This document shows, one piece after another, positions 1-6,904 of a stretch of DNA of 15,862 bases. How positions within the stretch are numbered: the first letter of the stretch is position 1; the number at the start of each line of letters is the position of its first letter. The translations under genes and the position numbers were made by a program. The notes below the pieces were generated by a model that was given only the letters and a program-made list of their open reading frames with translations, was not told where the DNA came from and did no database searches. The stretch covers positions 1 through 15,862 of the forward strand of contig CAYXWM010000056.1 in assembly GCA_964468805.1 (NCBI GenBank). Reading direction: 5' to 3'. This DNA is from CAYXWM01 sp964468805. GTDB taxonomy: Bacteria > Bacillota > Clostridia > Lachnospirales > WRBF01.

Positions 1-1163
1 GAAGCGGTAACAAGCCCTACCTCGTCTTTTACCATACCTTTAGTACTCAAATTAACGGACATATCGCCTGTTTCAACCATATGGAAAACAATGCCGGAAA
101 GGTGGTTCAAGGGTTTAATTTTTCGTCCGATAATTGATATTAAGGCAATCAAGGATAAGATTATCGCAACAAGACCTAAAGCTATCCCAATAAATATGCC
201 AAAGTGTATGGCGGAGTTAGCCTCAGAGGGTAAAACTACTGCTCCCATTACCCAAGGTTTGTCTAAGTCCGCAAACCGGAAAGGAACGAAGTAACAGTCT
301 ATCTCACTTAAGCCGATTTCATCGTCGCTTGTTTTAATGGATTGAATTGTATTTGTACTGATAGAATCACGAATAGCTTTTAAATCCTCCGGATAGTCCT
401 TCCAAGTAGTGTCCATAAGAGGCAGTCCAATTTCATGGGGTGTATTGGGATAATATGCCAAATACTCATTTGAACTTATTAAGAACAGAAAACCGCTTTC
501 AAAAATTTTAGCTTGAGATAAATTTTCTTCAAAAAAATTTACATCAACGTCATGACCAATAACGCCTGCAAATTTTCCGTCAATGTAAAACGGAACACAT
601 ATTGTAACCATCAATACCTTTTTGCCGGCTACCGGGTAATAATACGGGTCTGTTATGTATAGTTTTCCTGTTTCCTTGGCTATGGAATAATAATCCTCAA
701 CCGAATATTCATCATAAGTGCCTACAGACTCAAAGTCGTATTGAGAATTTGAGCTTCTAAAAACATATGGGTGGAACGAATTACCCTCGAATTGATAGCC
801 TTCTTCCGGCTCAAACAAGTCAAATTCAGGCATAATACCTATCCCAATAAATTCTTCATTGGCAAGTACAGATTCTCCCAAAATTTCTATGGCACAGCTT
901 CTGTGTAATTCGTCATTTTTAAGCATAGTTTCAAGGGCTTTGGTATTTGTTCTTGCTGTTGCGGCAAGTCGTTCTATTTTCGCAACTAAAAGACTGGCAG
1001 ATTTTCCTGCCATTTCACTGATATAGTTTTTTGAAAGGTTTGTTGCTGTATCATAAAAAATAGACAGCACAACAGATAGAATAGCAATTATAGAAACGAA
1101 AAACAAAGCTATTATAGGTACGGATATTCCCCATTTTAATGACTTTTTCTGCCTCTGCTTCAT
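1..1163 (-). CDS. Membrane sensor, probable methyl-accepting chemotaxis protein, N-terminal part
   Basis: The gene runs off the left edge, so only the first 387 residues are visible. Start: ATG at 1161-1163 preceded by a GGAGG site. Visible order: short basic N-terminus; first membrane segment at about residues 11-37; an extracytoplasmic domain at about 38-315 that looks like a double-Cache (PDC) sensor, including the stretch DYYSIAKETGKLYITDPYYY followed by a dGKfaGViGhDvd-type strand; a second membrane segment at about 318-346; then the start of a HAMP linker (RKIKPLNHL onward). In Clostridia this architecture is most common in chemoreceptors that bind amino acids or other small metabolites. 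The signalling domain lies outside the window, so a histidine kinase or diguanylate cyclase output cannot be excluded. dCache and HAMP are assigned by recognition of the pattern, not by a search. Confidence 0.8.
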   Translation of the reverse strand, partial: MKQRQKKSLKWGISVPIIALFFVSIIAILSVVLSIFYDTATNLSKNYISEMAGKSASLLVAKIERLAATARTNTKALETMLKNDELHRSCAIEILGESVLANEEFIGIGIMPEFDLFEPEEGYQFEGNSFHPYVFRSSNSQYDFESVGTYDEYSVEDYYSIAKETGKLYITDPYYYPVAGKKVLMVTICVPFYIDGKFAGVIGHDVDVNFFEENLSQAKIFESGFLFLISSNEYLAYYPNTPHEIGLPLMDTTWKDYPEDLKAIRDSISTNTIQSIKTSDDEIGLSEIDCYFVPFRFADLDKPWVMGAVVLPSEANSAIHFGIFIGIALGLVAIILSLIALISIIGRKIKPLNHLSGIVFHMVETGDMSVNLSTKGMVKDEVGLVTA

Positions 1164-1266
1164 CTGAAACCTCCTATTTTGTATATAATTCAAAATTTTT
1201 AGTACGGGTTTGAGGTTTTAACAATATTAATAGAAATTATAAGAGGAAATATTTACATATTTTTAT

Positions 1267-1295
1267 ATTATAACGCAGTTTTTGAAAGCTTGCAA
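1267..1295 (-). promoter_or_regulatory. Sigma-A promoter of the membrane sensor gene
   Basis: On the minus strand a TTGCAA -35 box (1290-1295) is separated by exactly 17 bp from a perfect TATAAT -10 box (1267-1272). This lies about 105 bp upstream of the sensor ATG and would give a leader of roughly 100 nt. No sigma-D (motility) consensus is visible here. Confidence 0.65.
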
Positions 1296-1449
1296 TAGAG
1301 TGAAATACATATAAAGCCGGTTACCGGGAGATTGCTTCAAGGGTTTAAAAAAATTTGTTAATTGTTATATTCCTGTTTGTTTACAAACTGAGATGCTGAG
1401 GAAAATAAATGGTTTTTTAAGAAACAGAACCCCAAAACGGACAGAAATA

Positions 1450-1492
1450 AAATACCTCCTATTGTAGAATAAAACTATAATAGGAGGTATTT
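1450..1492. terminator. Strong hairpin with T-runs on both strands
   Basis: An 18-bp stem (arms 1450-1467 and 1475-1492, one G-U pair) encloses a 7-nt loop. It is followed by a short T-run on the plus strand and preceded by an A-rich run that gives T's on the minus strand, so it could work in either direction. No intact gene ends next to it. It may be left over from the decayed element to its right, or insulate the sensor gene from it. Confidence 0.6.
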
Positions 1493-1679
1493 TTAGCTGG
1501 TTAAAAGAGAATGAGACAGCCATATTGAATGGTAAATATTTTGGCAATACAGGTAACCGGCAAATCGCTTTCTACGATTCCCATACTTATCAGATATAAT
1601 TTTGAACCGTTTAAGCTGTGGGTACATACAGATAAGCCATATATTGGCTGAACGCATACTTACTCCTGCTGTACGCAAT

Positions 1680-1802
1680 ATTCACTTTGAAAGTATGACA
1701 CATGAAATTGTAAACGATTTTGTAGATTATGTAGATTATATAGAAGTGGGCGAAAAAAAGGAAAACAACAAACAAATCATTCGAATATATTGGCATTTCT
1801 GA
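1680..1802 (+). pseudogene. Probable remnant of a serine site-specific recombinase (C-terminal end)
   Basis: The last ~35 residues of this frame, MTHEIVNDFVDYVDYIEVGE followed by a charged stretch and ending IIRIYWHF-stop, resemble the conserved C-terminal end of large serine recombinases (pattern roughly Lt-emv--fvdyIevg---I-I-w-F). Upstream in the same frame nothing recognisable remains, and other frames are interrupted by stops back to the hairpin at 1450-1492, so this is a fragment and not a working gene. The match is from memory of the family and was not searched. A chance open frame is possible. It lies 32 bp from the stop codon of the convergent collagen-like gene. Confidence 0.45.
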
Positions 1803-1806
1803 GTCA

Positions 1807-1830
1807 GGTATTTATCAGCGTATAAATACC
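1807..1830. other. Perfect inverted repeat between the recombinase remnant and a collagen gene
   Basis: Arms 1807-1815 and 1822-1830 (GGTATTTAT / ATAAATACC) form a 9-bp stem with a 6-nt loop, immediately after the stop codon of the collagen-like gene on the minus strand. There is no T-run on the minus side, so it is not a standard intrinsic terminator. It may protect the 3' end of the mRNA. Confidence 0.5.
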
Positions 1831-1833
1831 CTA

Positions 1834-2769
1834 TCACTTCAAAAATTTAAGGACAAGTCTTGTATTGTTTTCAATACAGTAACATGTGGGGCCGGTATCG
1901 CCGGTAGGACCGGTGTCGCCGGTGGGGCCTATAGGACCGGTATCGCCTGTGGGACCGGTAACGCCTATGTCGCCGGTAGGACCGGTATCACCGGTGGGAC
2001 CTGTAGGACCTGTGTCGCCTGTGGGGCCTATAGGGCCGGTATCGCCGGTAGGACCGGTATCACCGGTGGGGCCTGTAGGACCGGTGTCGCCTGTGGGGCC
2101 TATAGGGCCGGTATCGCCGGTAGGACCTGTGTCACCGGTGGGACCAATGGGACCGGTATCGCCTGTAGGACCGGTAACGCCTATGTCGCCTGTAGGACCG
2201 GTATCGCCGGTGGGTCCGGTAGGACCTGTGTCACCTGTGGGTCCTATAGGGCCGGTGTCACCTGTAAAACCTGTGGGACCGGTATCACCGGTGGGACCGG
2301 TATCGCCTGTAGGACCTGTAGCACCTGTGGGGCCTGTATCTCCGGTAGGACCGGTAACATCTATTAAGGGTTGTTGAACAGCTACAAGAGTTGCTTTAAT
2401 GGGAACTATGCTGGACAACAACACCGGAAGTCCGGTTGCATTGACCAGAGACATTGTTACCCCGGGAGCAGTTGTTTCTATTACTGCAAAACCAACTACT
2501 TCTCCTGTTTTTATGGGTGAATCTCCGAGAACAAAATCGCCTTGTGAGGTGGAAACCGCAAATTCAATTCCTGTGCCTGAAAGTGAAGTTTGTGTGGTAA
2601 CCCACCAATTTACAATGTATCTTCCCGGATTATTTAACGTAATTACGCCTGTTGCGGCGTTATAGTTTATATTGCCGCTTTGTAATTGTACAAAATTAAA
2701 TACAACATTAGCATTAGCCGCAACACTGCCGTCTACGGTACGTTGTAATTCTATGGCTGCATTACTCAT
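1834..2769 (-). CDS. Collagen-like protein with N-terminal TNF-like head (exosporium type)
   Basis: 311 residues. Residues 1-139 form a compact beta-rich domain whose core (GVITLNNPGRYIVNWWVTTQ, and later the VPIKATLVAVQ strand) matches the C-terminal domain of the neighbouring collagen protein and resembles the BclA/C1q/TNF-like jelly roll. Residues 140-295 are 52 uninterrupted Gly-X-Y triplets, mostly GPT, GDT and GPI. A short tail, CYCIENNTRLVLKFLK, follows. There is no signal peptide or membrane segment, as expected for a protein made in the mother cell and assembled on the spore surface. Start: ATG at 2769 with AGGAGG seven bases upstream; 27 bp after the preceding collagen gene, so co-transcribed. 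The head-first order is the reverse of BclA. The tail could be native, or the result of truncation by the adjacent recombinase remnant. Function as a spore filament component is inferred. Confidence 0.85.
   Translation of the reverse strand: MSNAAIELQRTVDGSVAANANVVFNFVQLQSGNINYNAATGVITLNNPGRYIVNWWVTTQTSLSGTGIEFAVSTSQGDFVLGDSPIKTGEVVGFAVIETTAPGVTMSLVNATGLPVLLSSIVPIKATLVAVQQPLIDVTGPTGDTGPTGATGPTGDTGPTGDTGPTGFTGDTGPIGPTGDTGPTGPTGDTGPTGDIGVTGPTGDTGPIGPTGDTGPTGDTGPIGPTGDTGPTGPTGDTGPTGDTGPIGPTGDTGPTGPTGDTGPTGDIGVTGPTGDTGPIGPTGDTGPTGDTGPTCYCIENNTRLVLKFLK
1885..2352 (-). repeat. Collagen-coding tandem repeat, 52 triplets
   Basis: The array has a basic unit of eight triplets (72 bp; GPI GPT GDT GPT GPT GDT GPT GDx) and a higher-order period of 24 triplets (216 bp). 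Triplets 12-27 (2110-2253) and 36-51 (1894-2037) encode identical peptides. A GDI-GVT pair marks the same place in both large units (triplets 19-20 and 43-44). Arrays of this kind commonly vary in length between strains. Confidence 0.9.
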
Positions 2770-2796
2770 TTAAATCCTCCTTTTCTTAATTGTTTA

Positions 2797-4179
2797 TCAG
2801 GTCAATTGGACAATAACAATACCCGCTTGAACCGGAACTTGTGTTGAAAGATTTATAGTATCGTTACTTGTGTTAACCAAAGTAATTTGGGAATTCGGTG
2901 CCAATACAGTAACCAACGCCGATCCTGAAATTTGACCTGTTACTATGGGAGATGAAGCAGTTGAGTATGCAGTATTGTTCAAATTAATACTAAAGCTAAC
3001 TTCCGGACTAAACGAAGAACCGTCTGTTGCAGCCCACCAGGATACATAGTAGTTGCCGGGCTTTGACAGGGTAAACTCCCCATTTAAAGGATTATAGGTT
3101 ATATCGGGGGTTTGACTGTTAACTATACTGTTAAATAAAATAGCACTTCCCGAGGGGGTTCCTACAAGAGCAACAGGTCCTTGAGAAGAGGCAGATAACG
3201 CAGCTCCGTTAAGCAATTGAGCTTGAATACCGGCTAATAAAGCTCCGGGGCCTGTAGGACCTGTATCGCCTGTAGGACCGGTGGGGCCTGTGGGACCTGC
3301 AATACCGGGCAAACCTATAGGACCTATGGGGCCTGTATCGCCTGTAGGACCGGTAGGGCCTGTGGGACCTGCAATACCGGGCAAACCTATAGGACCTATG
3401 GGGCCTGTATCGCCTGTAGGACCGGTGGGTCCTGTGGGACCTGCAATGCCGGGCAAACCAATAGGACCGGTGTCGCCTGTAGGGCCTGTAAAGCCTGTAG
3501 GACCTGTAGGACCGGTAGGGCCGGGGTCACCTGTAGGACCGGTGGGACCTGTGGGGCCTGTGGGACCTGTAGGACCTGTGGGTCCGGTATCGCCTGTGGG
3601 ACCGATGGGACCTCTGGGACCTGTGGGACCGGTAGGGCCGGTGGGTCCTCTTCTATGCCTGCAATGACGGAATCGACAGTGATCGCATTCATCATCGCAA
3701 TCACACCAGTCATGGTCATGCCTGCTCATGGCGTGTAAATAAAAATCATCTTTTGAAGAATCCATATAATCATCCTCTGATTTTGTATATTTATTGGAAT
3801 CGGAATTTTGATTGGTATAAGAAAGATGATTGTTTTCCCTGTGCTGTCTATCTGAAAGGCTAAATTGTGATGTACCGAAATTAAAATTTATGTCGTAGTC
3901 GTCCTGTTTCTCTATCCGGCGTTTCTGAATGTAATCTTTCCAGATTTTTTCTTCCTGTTCCCTGTCATATTCCGACGATACTACTTCAAGATTGCGTCGA
4001 TTTCTTTCGACGCCGGGTGTGGATTGAACAGTATGTTCGGATTTGTATGTTGTTTTGTTTCCTATGGTGAATAAGCCGCTGTAATAATTCTCATCGGAAT
4101 TATTTCGTTGGCTTGAGCTTAAGTAATCAAACCCTGAATTACTTCTGTAACCGGAATTTAATTCCCAAAGTTCGTTCAT
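2797..4179 (-). CDS. BclA-like collagen protein with C-terminal TNF-like head
   Basis: 460 residues, no signal peptide. Residues 1-150 are polar, rich in Asn, Ser, Asp and Tyr, and probably disordered. Residues 154-175 are a Cys/His cluster (Cys159, 161, 165, 168, 173 and five His). Residues 178-312 are 45 uninterrupted Gly-X-Y triplets, ending in GLP-GIA-containing repeats. Residues 313-460 are a beta-rich head with the core GEFTLSKPGNYYVSWWAATD, resembling the trimerising C-terminal domain of BclA-type exosporium filaments. The order N-region, collagen, head is that of BclA. Start: ATG at 4179, with the site AAGAAAGGTGTGATC upstream. First gene of a two-gene operon behind a candidate sigma-K promoter. 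The many threonines in the Y position are potential O-glycosylation sites, and sugar genes lie divergently next door. Location on the spore surface is inferred from the family. Confidence 0.87.
   Translation of the reverse strand: MNELWELNSGYRSNSGFDYLSSSQRNNSDENYYSGLFTIGNKTTYKSEHTVQSTPGVERNRRNLEVVSSEYDREQEEKIWKDYIQKRRIEKQDDYDINFNFGTSQFSLSDRQHRENNHLSYTNQNSDSNKYTKSEDDYMDSSKDDFYLHAMSRHDHDWCDCDDECDHCRFRHCRHRRGPTGPTGPTGPRGPIGPTGDTGPTGPTGPTGPTGPTGPTGDPGPTGPTGPTGFTGPTGDTGPIGLPGIAGPTGPTGPTGDTGPIGPIGLPGIAGPTGPTGPTGDTGPIGPIGLPGIAGPTGPTGPTGDTGPTGPGALLAGIQAQLLNGAALSASSQGPVALVGTPSGSAILFNSIVNSQTPDITYNPLNGEFTLSKPGNYYVSWWAATDGSSFSPEVSFSINLNNTAYSTASSPIVTGQISGSALVTVLAPNSQITLVNTSNDTINLSTQVPVQAGIVIVQLT
3244..3648 (-). 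repeat. Collagen-coding tandem repeat, 45 triplets
   Basis: The first part is a run of GPT triplets. The second part contains three 72-bp units (GLP GIA GPT GPT GPT GDT GPI plus GPI or GPT), with GLP at triplets 22, 30 and 38. The 72-bp period is the same as in the downstream collagen gene, although the unit sequence differs. Confidence 0.9.
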
Positions 4180-4245
4180 CGTCTAAAGATCACACCTTTC
4201 TTATATTTATAAACTCTGCAGAGTGGAATTTATAACGTTACACTC

Positions 4246-4273
4246 TATATTATGAGTAAGCTTGTCAAATGGT
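4246..4273 (-). promoter_or_regulatory. Candidate sigma-K promoter of the collagen operon
   Basis: On the minus strand CATAATATA (4246-4254) is a full match to the sigma-K -10 consensus CATAnnnTA. An AC dinucleotide (4272-4273) sits 17 bp upstream, within the usual AC-N16/17 spacing. Transcription would begin near 4240, leaving a leader of about 60 nt that contains a perfect 12-bp palindrome, ACTCTGCAGAGT (4213-4224). The TTGACA overlapping this site has no -10 box at a usable spacing. The -35 element is only two bases, so chance remains a concern. Confidence 0.55.
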
Positions 4274-4325
4274 GAATAACTTGTACTAACAGAAACTGTT
4301 TATATGGAAGAAAACAAAAATTAAT

Positions 4326-4357
4326 GCCGGGTACTTTATATGTACACCGGCTTTTTT
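4326..4357 (+). terminator. Terminator-like hairpin in the divergent intergenic region
   Basis: GCCGG and CCGGC arms plus an inner GTAC pairing (one bulged base) span 4326-4351 and are followed by six T's on the plus strand. No plus-strand gene ends upstream. It may therefore block read-through toward capE, or act as an attenuator if capE-capF transcription starts further upstream. Confidence 0.5.
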
Positions 4358-4654
4358 ATAATCCGTTTCAATATGGTATATTGCGGTTTTGAAGTTCTTA
4401 ATATTGTAAACTTGAGGCAGTTATATAGGTTCCCTTTGTCCTTGGGCTGAATATAATATAACGTGAGTTCCGCGAAGTGGAACAACTGACGTATCAAAAT
4501 AAATTCCGGAGGATTTACAAGTTATATGTACGTTTTTGCATGGCTTTTAAGCAAATACGTAGGAATCTGTCGGAAATTGAGCGAAATTTTAATTTCATCC
4601 GGCTCACATTATTTAAAAAAACAAACAACCCAATCGAAAGGGACTGTATATACC
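4358..4654 (+). other. Leader region of capE-capF, no gene
   Basis: This stretch holds no convincing gene. A 7-bp hairpin with a GAA loop lies at 4467-4483 (GTTCCGC / GTGGAAC, one G-U pair). A GGAGG at 4508-4512 precedes an in-frame ATG at 4526, but 13 bases away and leading into a non-conserved extension of the capE frame. I found no -35/-10 pair of convincing quality. Confidence 0.4.
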
Positions 4655-5680
4655 ATGTTTAAAGAAAAAACTTTACTTATTACCGGCGGAACGGGTTCTT
4701 TCGGAAACGCTGTACTTAATAGGTTTTTAAATACAGACATTAAAGAAATACGGGTATTTTCCCGAGACGAGAAAAAACAAGACGATATGAGAAAAATATA
4801 TAAAAATGATAAAATTAAATTTTATATTGGTGACACCAGAGATTATGCAAGCGTAAAAAATGCCGTTCATGGAGTGGATTATGTCTTTCATGCGGCTGCA
4901 CTAAAACAAGTACCCTCCTGTGAATTTTTTCCCATAGAAGCGGTAAAAACCAATATACTGGGTACGGAAAATTTACTTAATGCAGCTATAGACGCCGGAA
5001 TTAAAAAAGTAATTTGCCTTTCTACTGACAAAGCCGCTTATCCCATAAATGCAATGGGCATATCAAAAGCAATGATGGAAAAGGTATTCATTGCAAAATC
5101 CAAGACCGTTGACCCCGACAAAACAGTTATTTGCGGAACCAGATACGGAAACGTAATGGCTTCCAGAGGCAGTGTAATTCCCATGTTTGTTGAACAAATT
5201 AAAAGCGGAGCTCCGCTAACCGTCACATACGGCGAAATGACCAGGTTTATGATGAGCTTGGAGGAAAGCGTTAATCTTGTATTGTTTGCCTTTAAAAACG
5301 GTGAACAGGGAGATTTGTTCGTTCAGAAAGCACCAGCCTGTACCATAAATACATTGGCAAATGCCTTAATGAATATATTCGGAGTAAAAAATGAAATAAA
5401 AGAAATAGGAATACGTCACGGAGAAAAAATCTACGAAACGCTGTTAACCAAGGAAGAAATGAGTAAAGCCGCGGATATGGGCGATTTTTACAGGGTTATG
5501 CCCGATAAGCGGGATTTGAACTATGACAAGTATTTTGTAAGCGGAAATAATTTGGGGCATATTGCAGATGATTACACTTCACATAACACCAAAAGACTTA
5601 ACACAGAGGAGATGACAGAGCTACTGCTAAAGTTGGATTATATTCAAAACGAACTTCAGGATTGGAGATGTAAAAAGTGA
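4655..5680 (+). CDS. capE: UDP-N-acetylglucosamine 4,6-dehydratase/5-epimerase, CapE/WbjB type
   Basis: 341 residues, matching the ~342 of Staphylococcus aureus CapE. It converts UDP-GlcNAc to a UDP-2-acetamido-2,6-dideoxy-L-arabino-4-hexulose, the first step toward UDP-L-FucNAc. It is a cytoplasmic extended short-chain dehydrogenase: the NAD(P)-binding motif GGTGSFG is at residues 11-17, STDK at 123-126, and the catalytic stretch AMGISK at 133-138 has Met134 in place of the usual Tyr with Lys138, the CapE/WbjB signature. The C-terminal part contains RHGEK and RDLNY motifs typical of this family. I chose the ATG at 4655 because the protein then begins exactly at the beta strand MFKEKTLLITGG, as in the family, with AAAGGGA upstream; the frame is open back to 4526 but that extension is not family-like. 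Its stop overlaps the GTG of capF by four bases. Confidence 0.9.
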   Translation: MFKEKTLLITGGTGSFGNAVLNRFLNTDIKEIRVFSRDEKKQDDMRKIYKNDKIKFYIGDTRDYASVKNAVHGVDYVFHAAALKQVPSCEFFPIEAVKTNILGTENLLNAAIDAGIKKVICLSTDKAAYPINAMGISKAMMEKVFIAKSKTVDPDKTVICGTRYGNVMASRGSVIPMFVEQIKSGAPLTVTYGEMTRFMMSLEESVNLVLFAFKNGEQGDLFVQKAPACTINTLANALMNIFGVKNEIKEIGIRHGEKIYETLLTKEEMSKAADMGDFYRVMPDKRDLNYDKYFVSGNNLGHIADDYTSHNTKRLNTEEMTELLLKLDYIQNELQDWRCKK

Positions 5681-6795
5681 AAATACTTGTAACCGGTTCC
5701 AAAGGATTTATAGGTAAAAACTTAACAGCCCAACTGAAAAACAACGGCTATACGGATTTGCTTTTATTTGATAAGGACTTAAACGAAAACAAGCTGGAGG
5801 ATTTTTTGAAGGAATGCGACTTTATTTTCCATCTGGCAGGTGTCAACAGACCGAAAAATCAGGCTGAATTTGAATCGGGTAATGTTGATTTTGCAAGAAG
5901 TATAACAGAGAAATTGGAATCCTACGGAAATAACTGTCCTATTGTTGCCTGCTCATCCATACAAGCCGAAAATGATAACCCATACGGAAACAGCAAGAAG
6001 GCTATGGAAGATTTATTGTTTTCATATGCCAAATCAACTCAAGCTCCGGTTTATATTTATAGGCTGACCAATATATTCGGCAAATGGTGCAGACCGGCTT
6101 ATAACTCCGTCGTCGCCACATTTTGCCATAACATAGCCCGAGAACTGAAAATCCGTATAGACAATCCCGAAACCGTTTTGCAACTGACATATATAGATGA
6201 CGTGATAAATGATTTTATCAAGAACATAGCCGAACCACCCAATACCGACAGTAAGGGCTTTTGCAATATTACACCCGTTCATTCCGTTAAACTGGGTGAA
6301 CTGGCTGATAAATTGTATTCTTTTCATAAGAACAGAAATACCTTGGTTATGCCGTCATTTACAGACGATTTTGACCGAAAATTATATGCAGCCTACATTT
6401 CATACCTACCCGAGGAGGCATTTTCATACAGCTTGGATAAAAAGACGGACGAAAGAGGTTACTTTTGCGAATGTATAAAGAGCAATGAATTTGGTCAAAT
6501 TTCTGTCTCCGTAACAAAACCCGGTTTTATTCGAGGCAACCATTGGCACCACACCAAGGCTGAAAAATTTATGGTAGTAAAAGGCAAGGCACTTGTAAGC
6601 TTTAGAAAAATAGGAAACGGTGATATTTTTCAATATTTGCTTACGGACAGCAGACCGGAACTTATAGACATACCCGTGGGATATACTCATTCCATAGAAA
6701 ACATCGGTTCTGATGACTTGATTATTTTAATCTGGTGCAACGAATTATTCGACCCGGAAAAACCGGATACTTATTACGAACCGGTAATAAAATAA
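5677..6795 (+). CDS. capF: UDP-2-acetamido-2,6-dideoxy-hexulose reductase with cupin domain, CapF/WbjC type
   Basis: 372 residues (S. aureus CapF is about 369). GTG start inside the GTGA overlap with capE, so the two are translationally coupled. Residues 1 to ~245 are an SDR domain with the nucleotide-binding motif TGSKGFIG near the N-terminus and a YGNSK (YxxxK) catalytic motif. The C-terminal ~130 residues are a cupin containing GNHWHHTKAEKFMVVKGK, whose His and Glu residues bind metal in CapF. The known reaction is NADPH-dependent reduction of the CapE product to UDP-2-acetamido-2,6-dideoxy-L-talose. The third enzyme of the pathway, the 2-epimerase CapG, is not in this window; a terminator follows directly. 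Destination of the sugar is unknown; glycosylation of the nearby collagen proteins is my inference. Confidence 0.9.
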   Translation: MKILVTGSKGFIGKNLTAQLKNNGYTDLLLFDKDLNENKLEDFLKECDFIFHLAGVNRPKNQAEFESGNVDFARSITEKLESYGNNCPIVACSSIQAENDNPYGNSKKAMEDLLFSYAKSTQAPVYIYRLTNIFGKWCRPAYNSVVATFCHNIARELKIRIDNPETVLQLTYIDDVINDFIKNIAEPPNTDSKGFCNITPVHSVKLGELADKLYSFHKNRNTLVMPSFTDDFDRKLYAAYISYLPEEAFSYSLDKKTDERGYFCECIKSNEFGQISVSVTKPGFIRGNHWHHTKAEKFMVVKGKALVSFRKIGNGDIFQYLLTDSRPELIDIPVGYTHSIENIGSDDLIILIWCNELFDPEKPDTYYEPVIK

Positions 6796-6827
6796 TAATG
6801 AAATGAGTAGTCCTATTTATATATACG

Positions 6828-6858
6828 AAAACCCCAAAACACAGTGTTTTGGGGTTTT
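6828..6858. terminator. Bidirectional terminator between capF and the SPFH gene
   Basis: Arms AAAACCCCAAAACA (6828-6841) and TGTTTTGGGGTTTT (6845-6858) form a perfect 14-bp stem, with T's at the end on either strand. It separates the convergent capF and SPFH genes, 32 bp after the capF stop codon. Confidence 0.9.
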
Positions 6859-6904
6859 ATATTATCCTTTGCCGTAGAAAACAGTAATATATGTACGGAT
6901 TTTC

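Noticed and set aside
1886..2377. Long plus-strand open frame rich in GPV and SPV opposite the collagen repeat
   Set aside because: It is the complement of a Gly-X-Y array, where regular codons keep stops out of several frames. The sense-strand protein has a real start, ribosome binding site and folded head.
1885..3648. CRISPR array
   Set aside because: The repeats are in-frame Gly-X-Y codons with no unique spacers, and no cas genes are present.
3281..3667. Plus-strand open frame of the same kind opposite the upstream collagen gene
   Set aside because: Same artefact of the repetitive codons; no ribosome binding site and no non-repeat domain.
4526..4654. 43-residue N-terminal extension of CapE from the ATG at 4526
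   Set aside because: The GGAGG is 13 bases away, the extension has no family counterpart, and MFKEKTLLITGG is the usual N-terminus.
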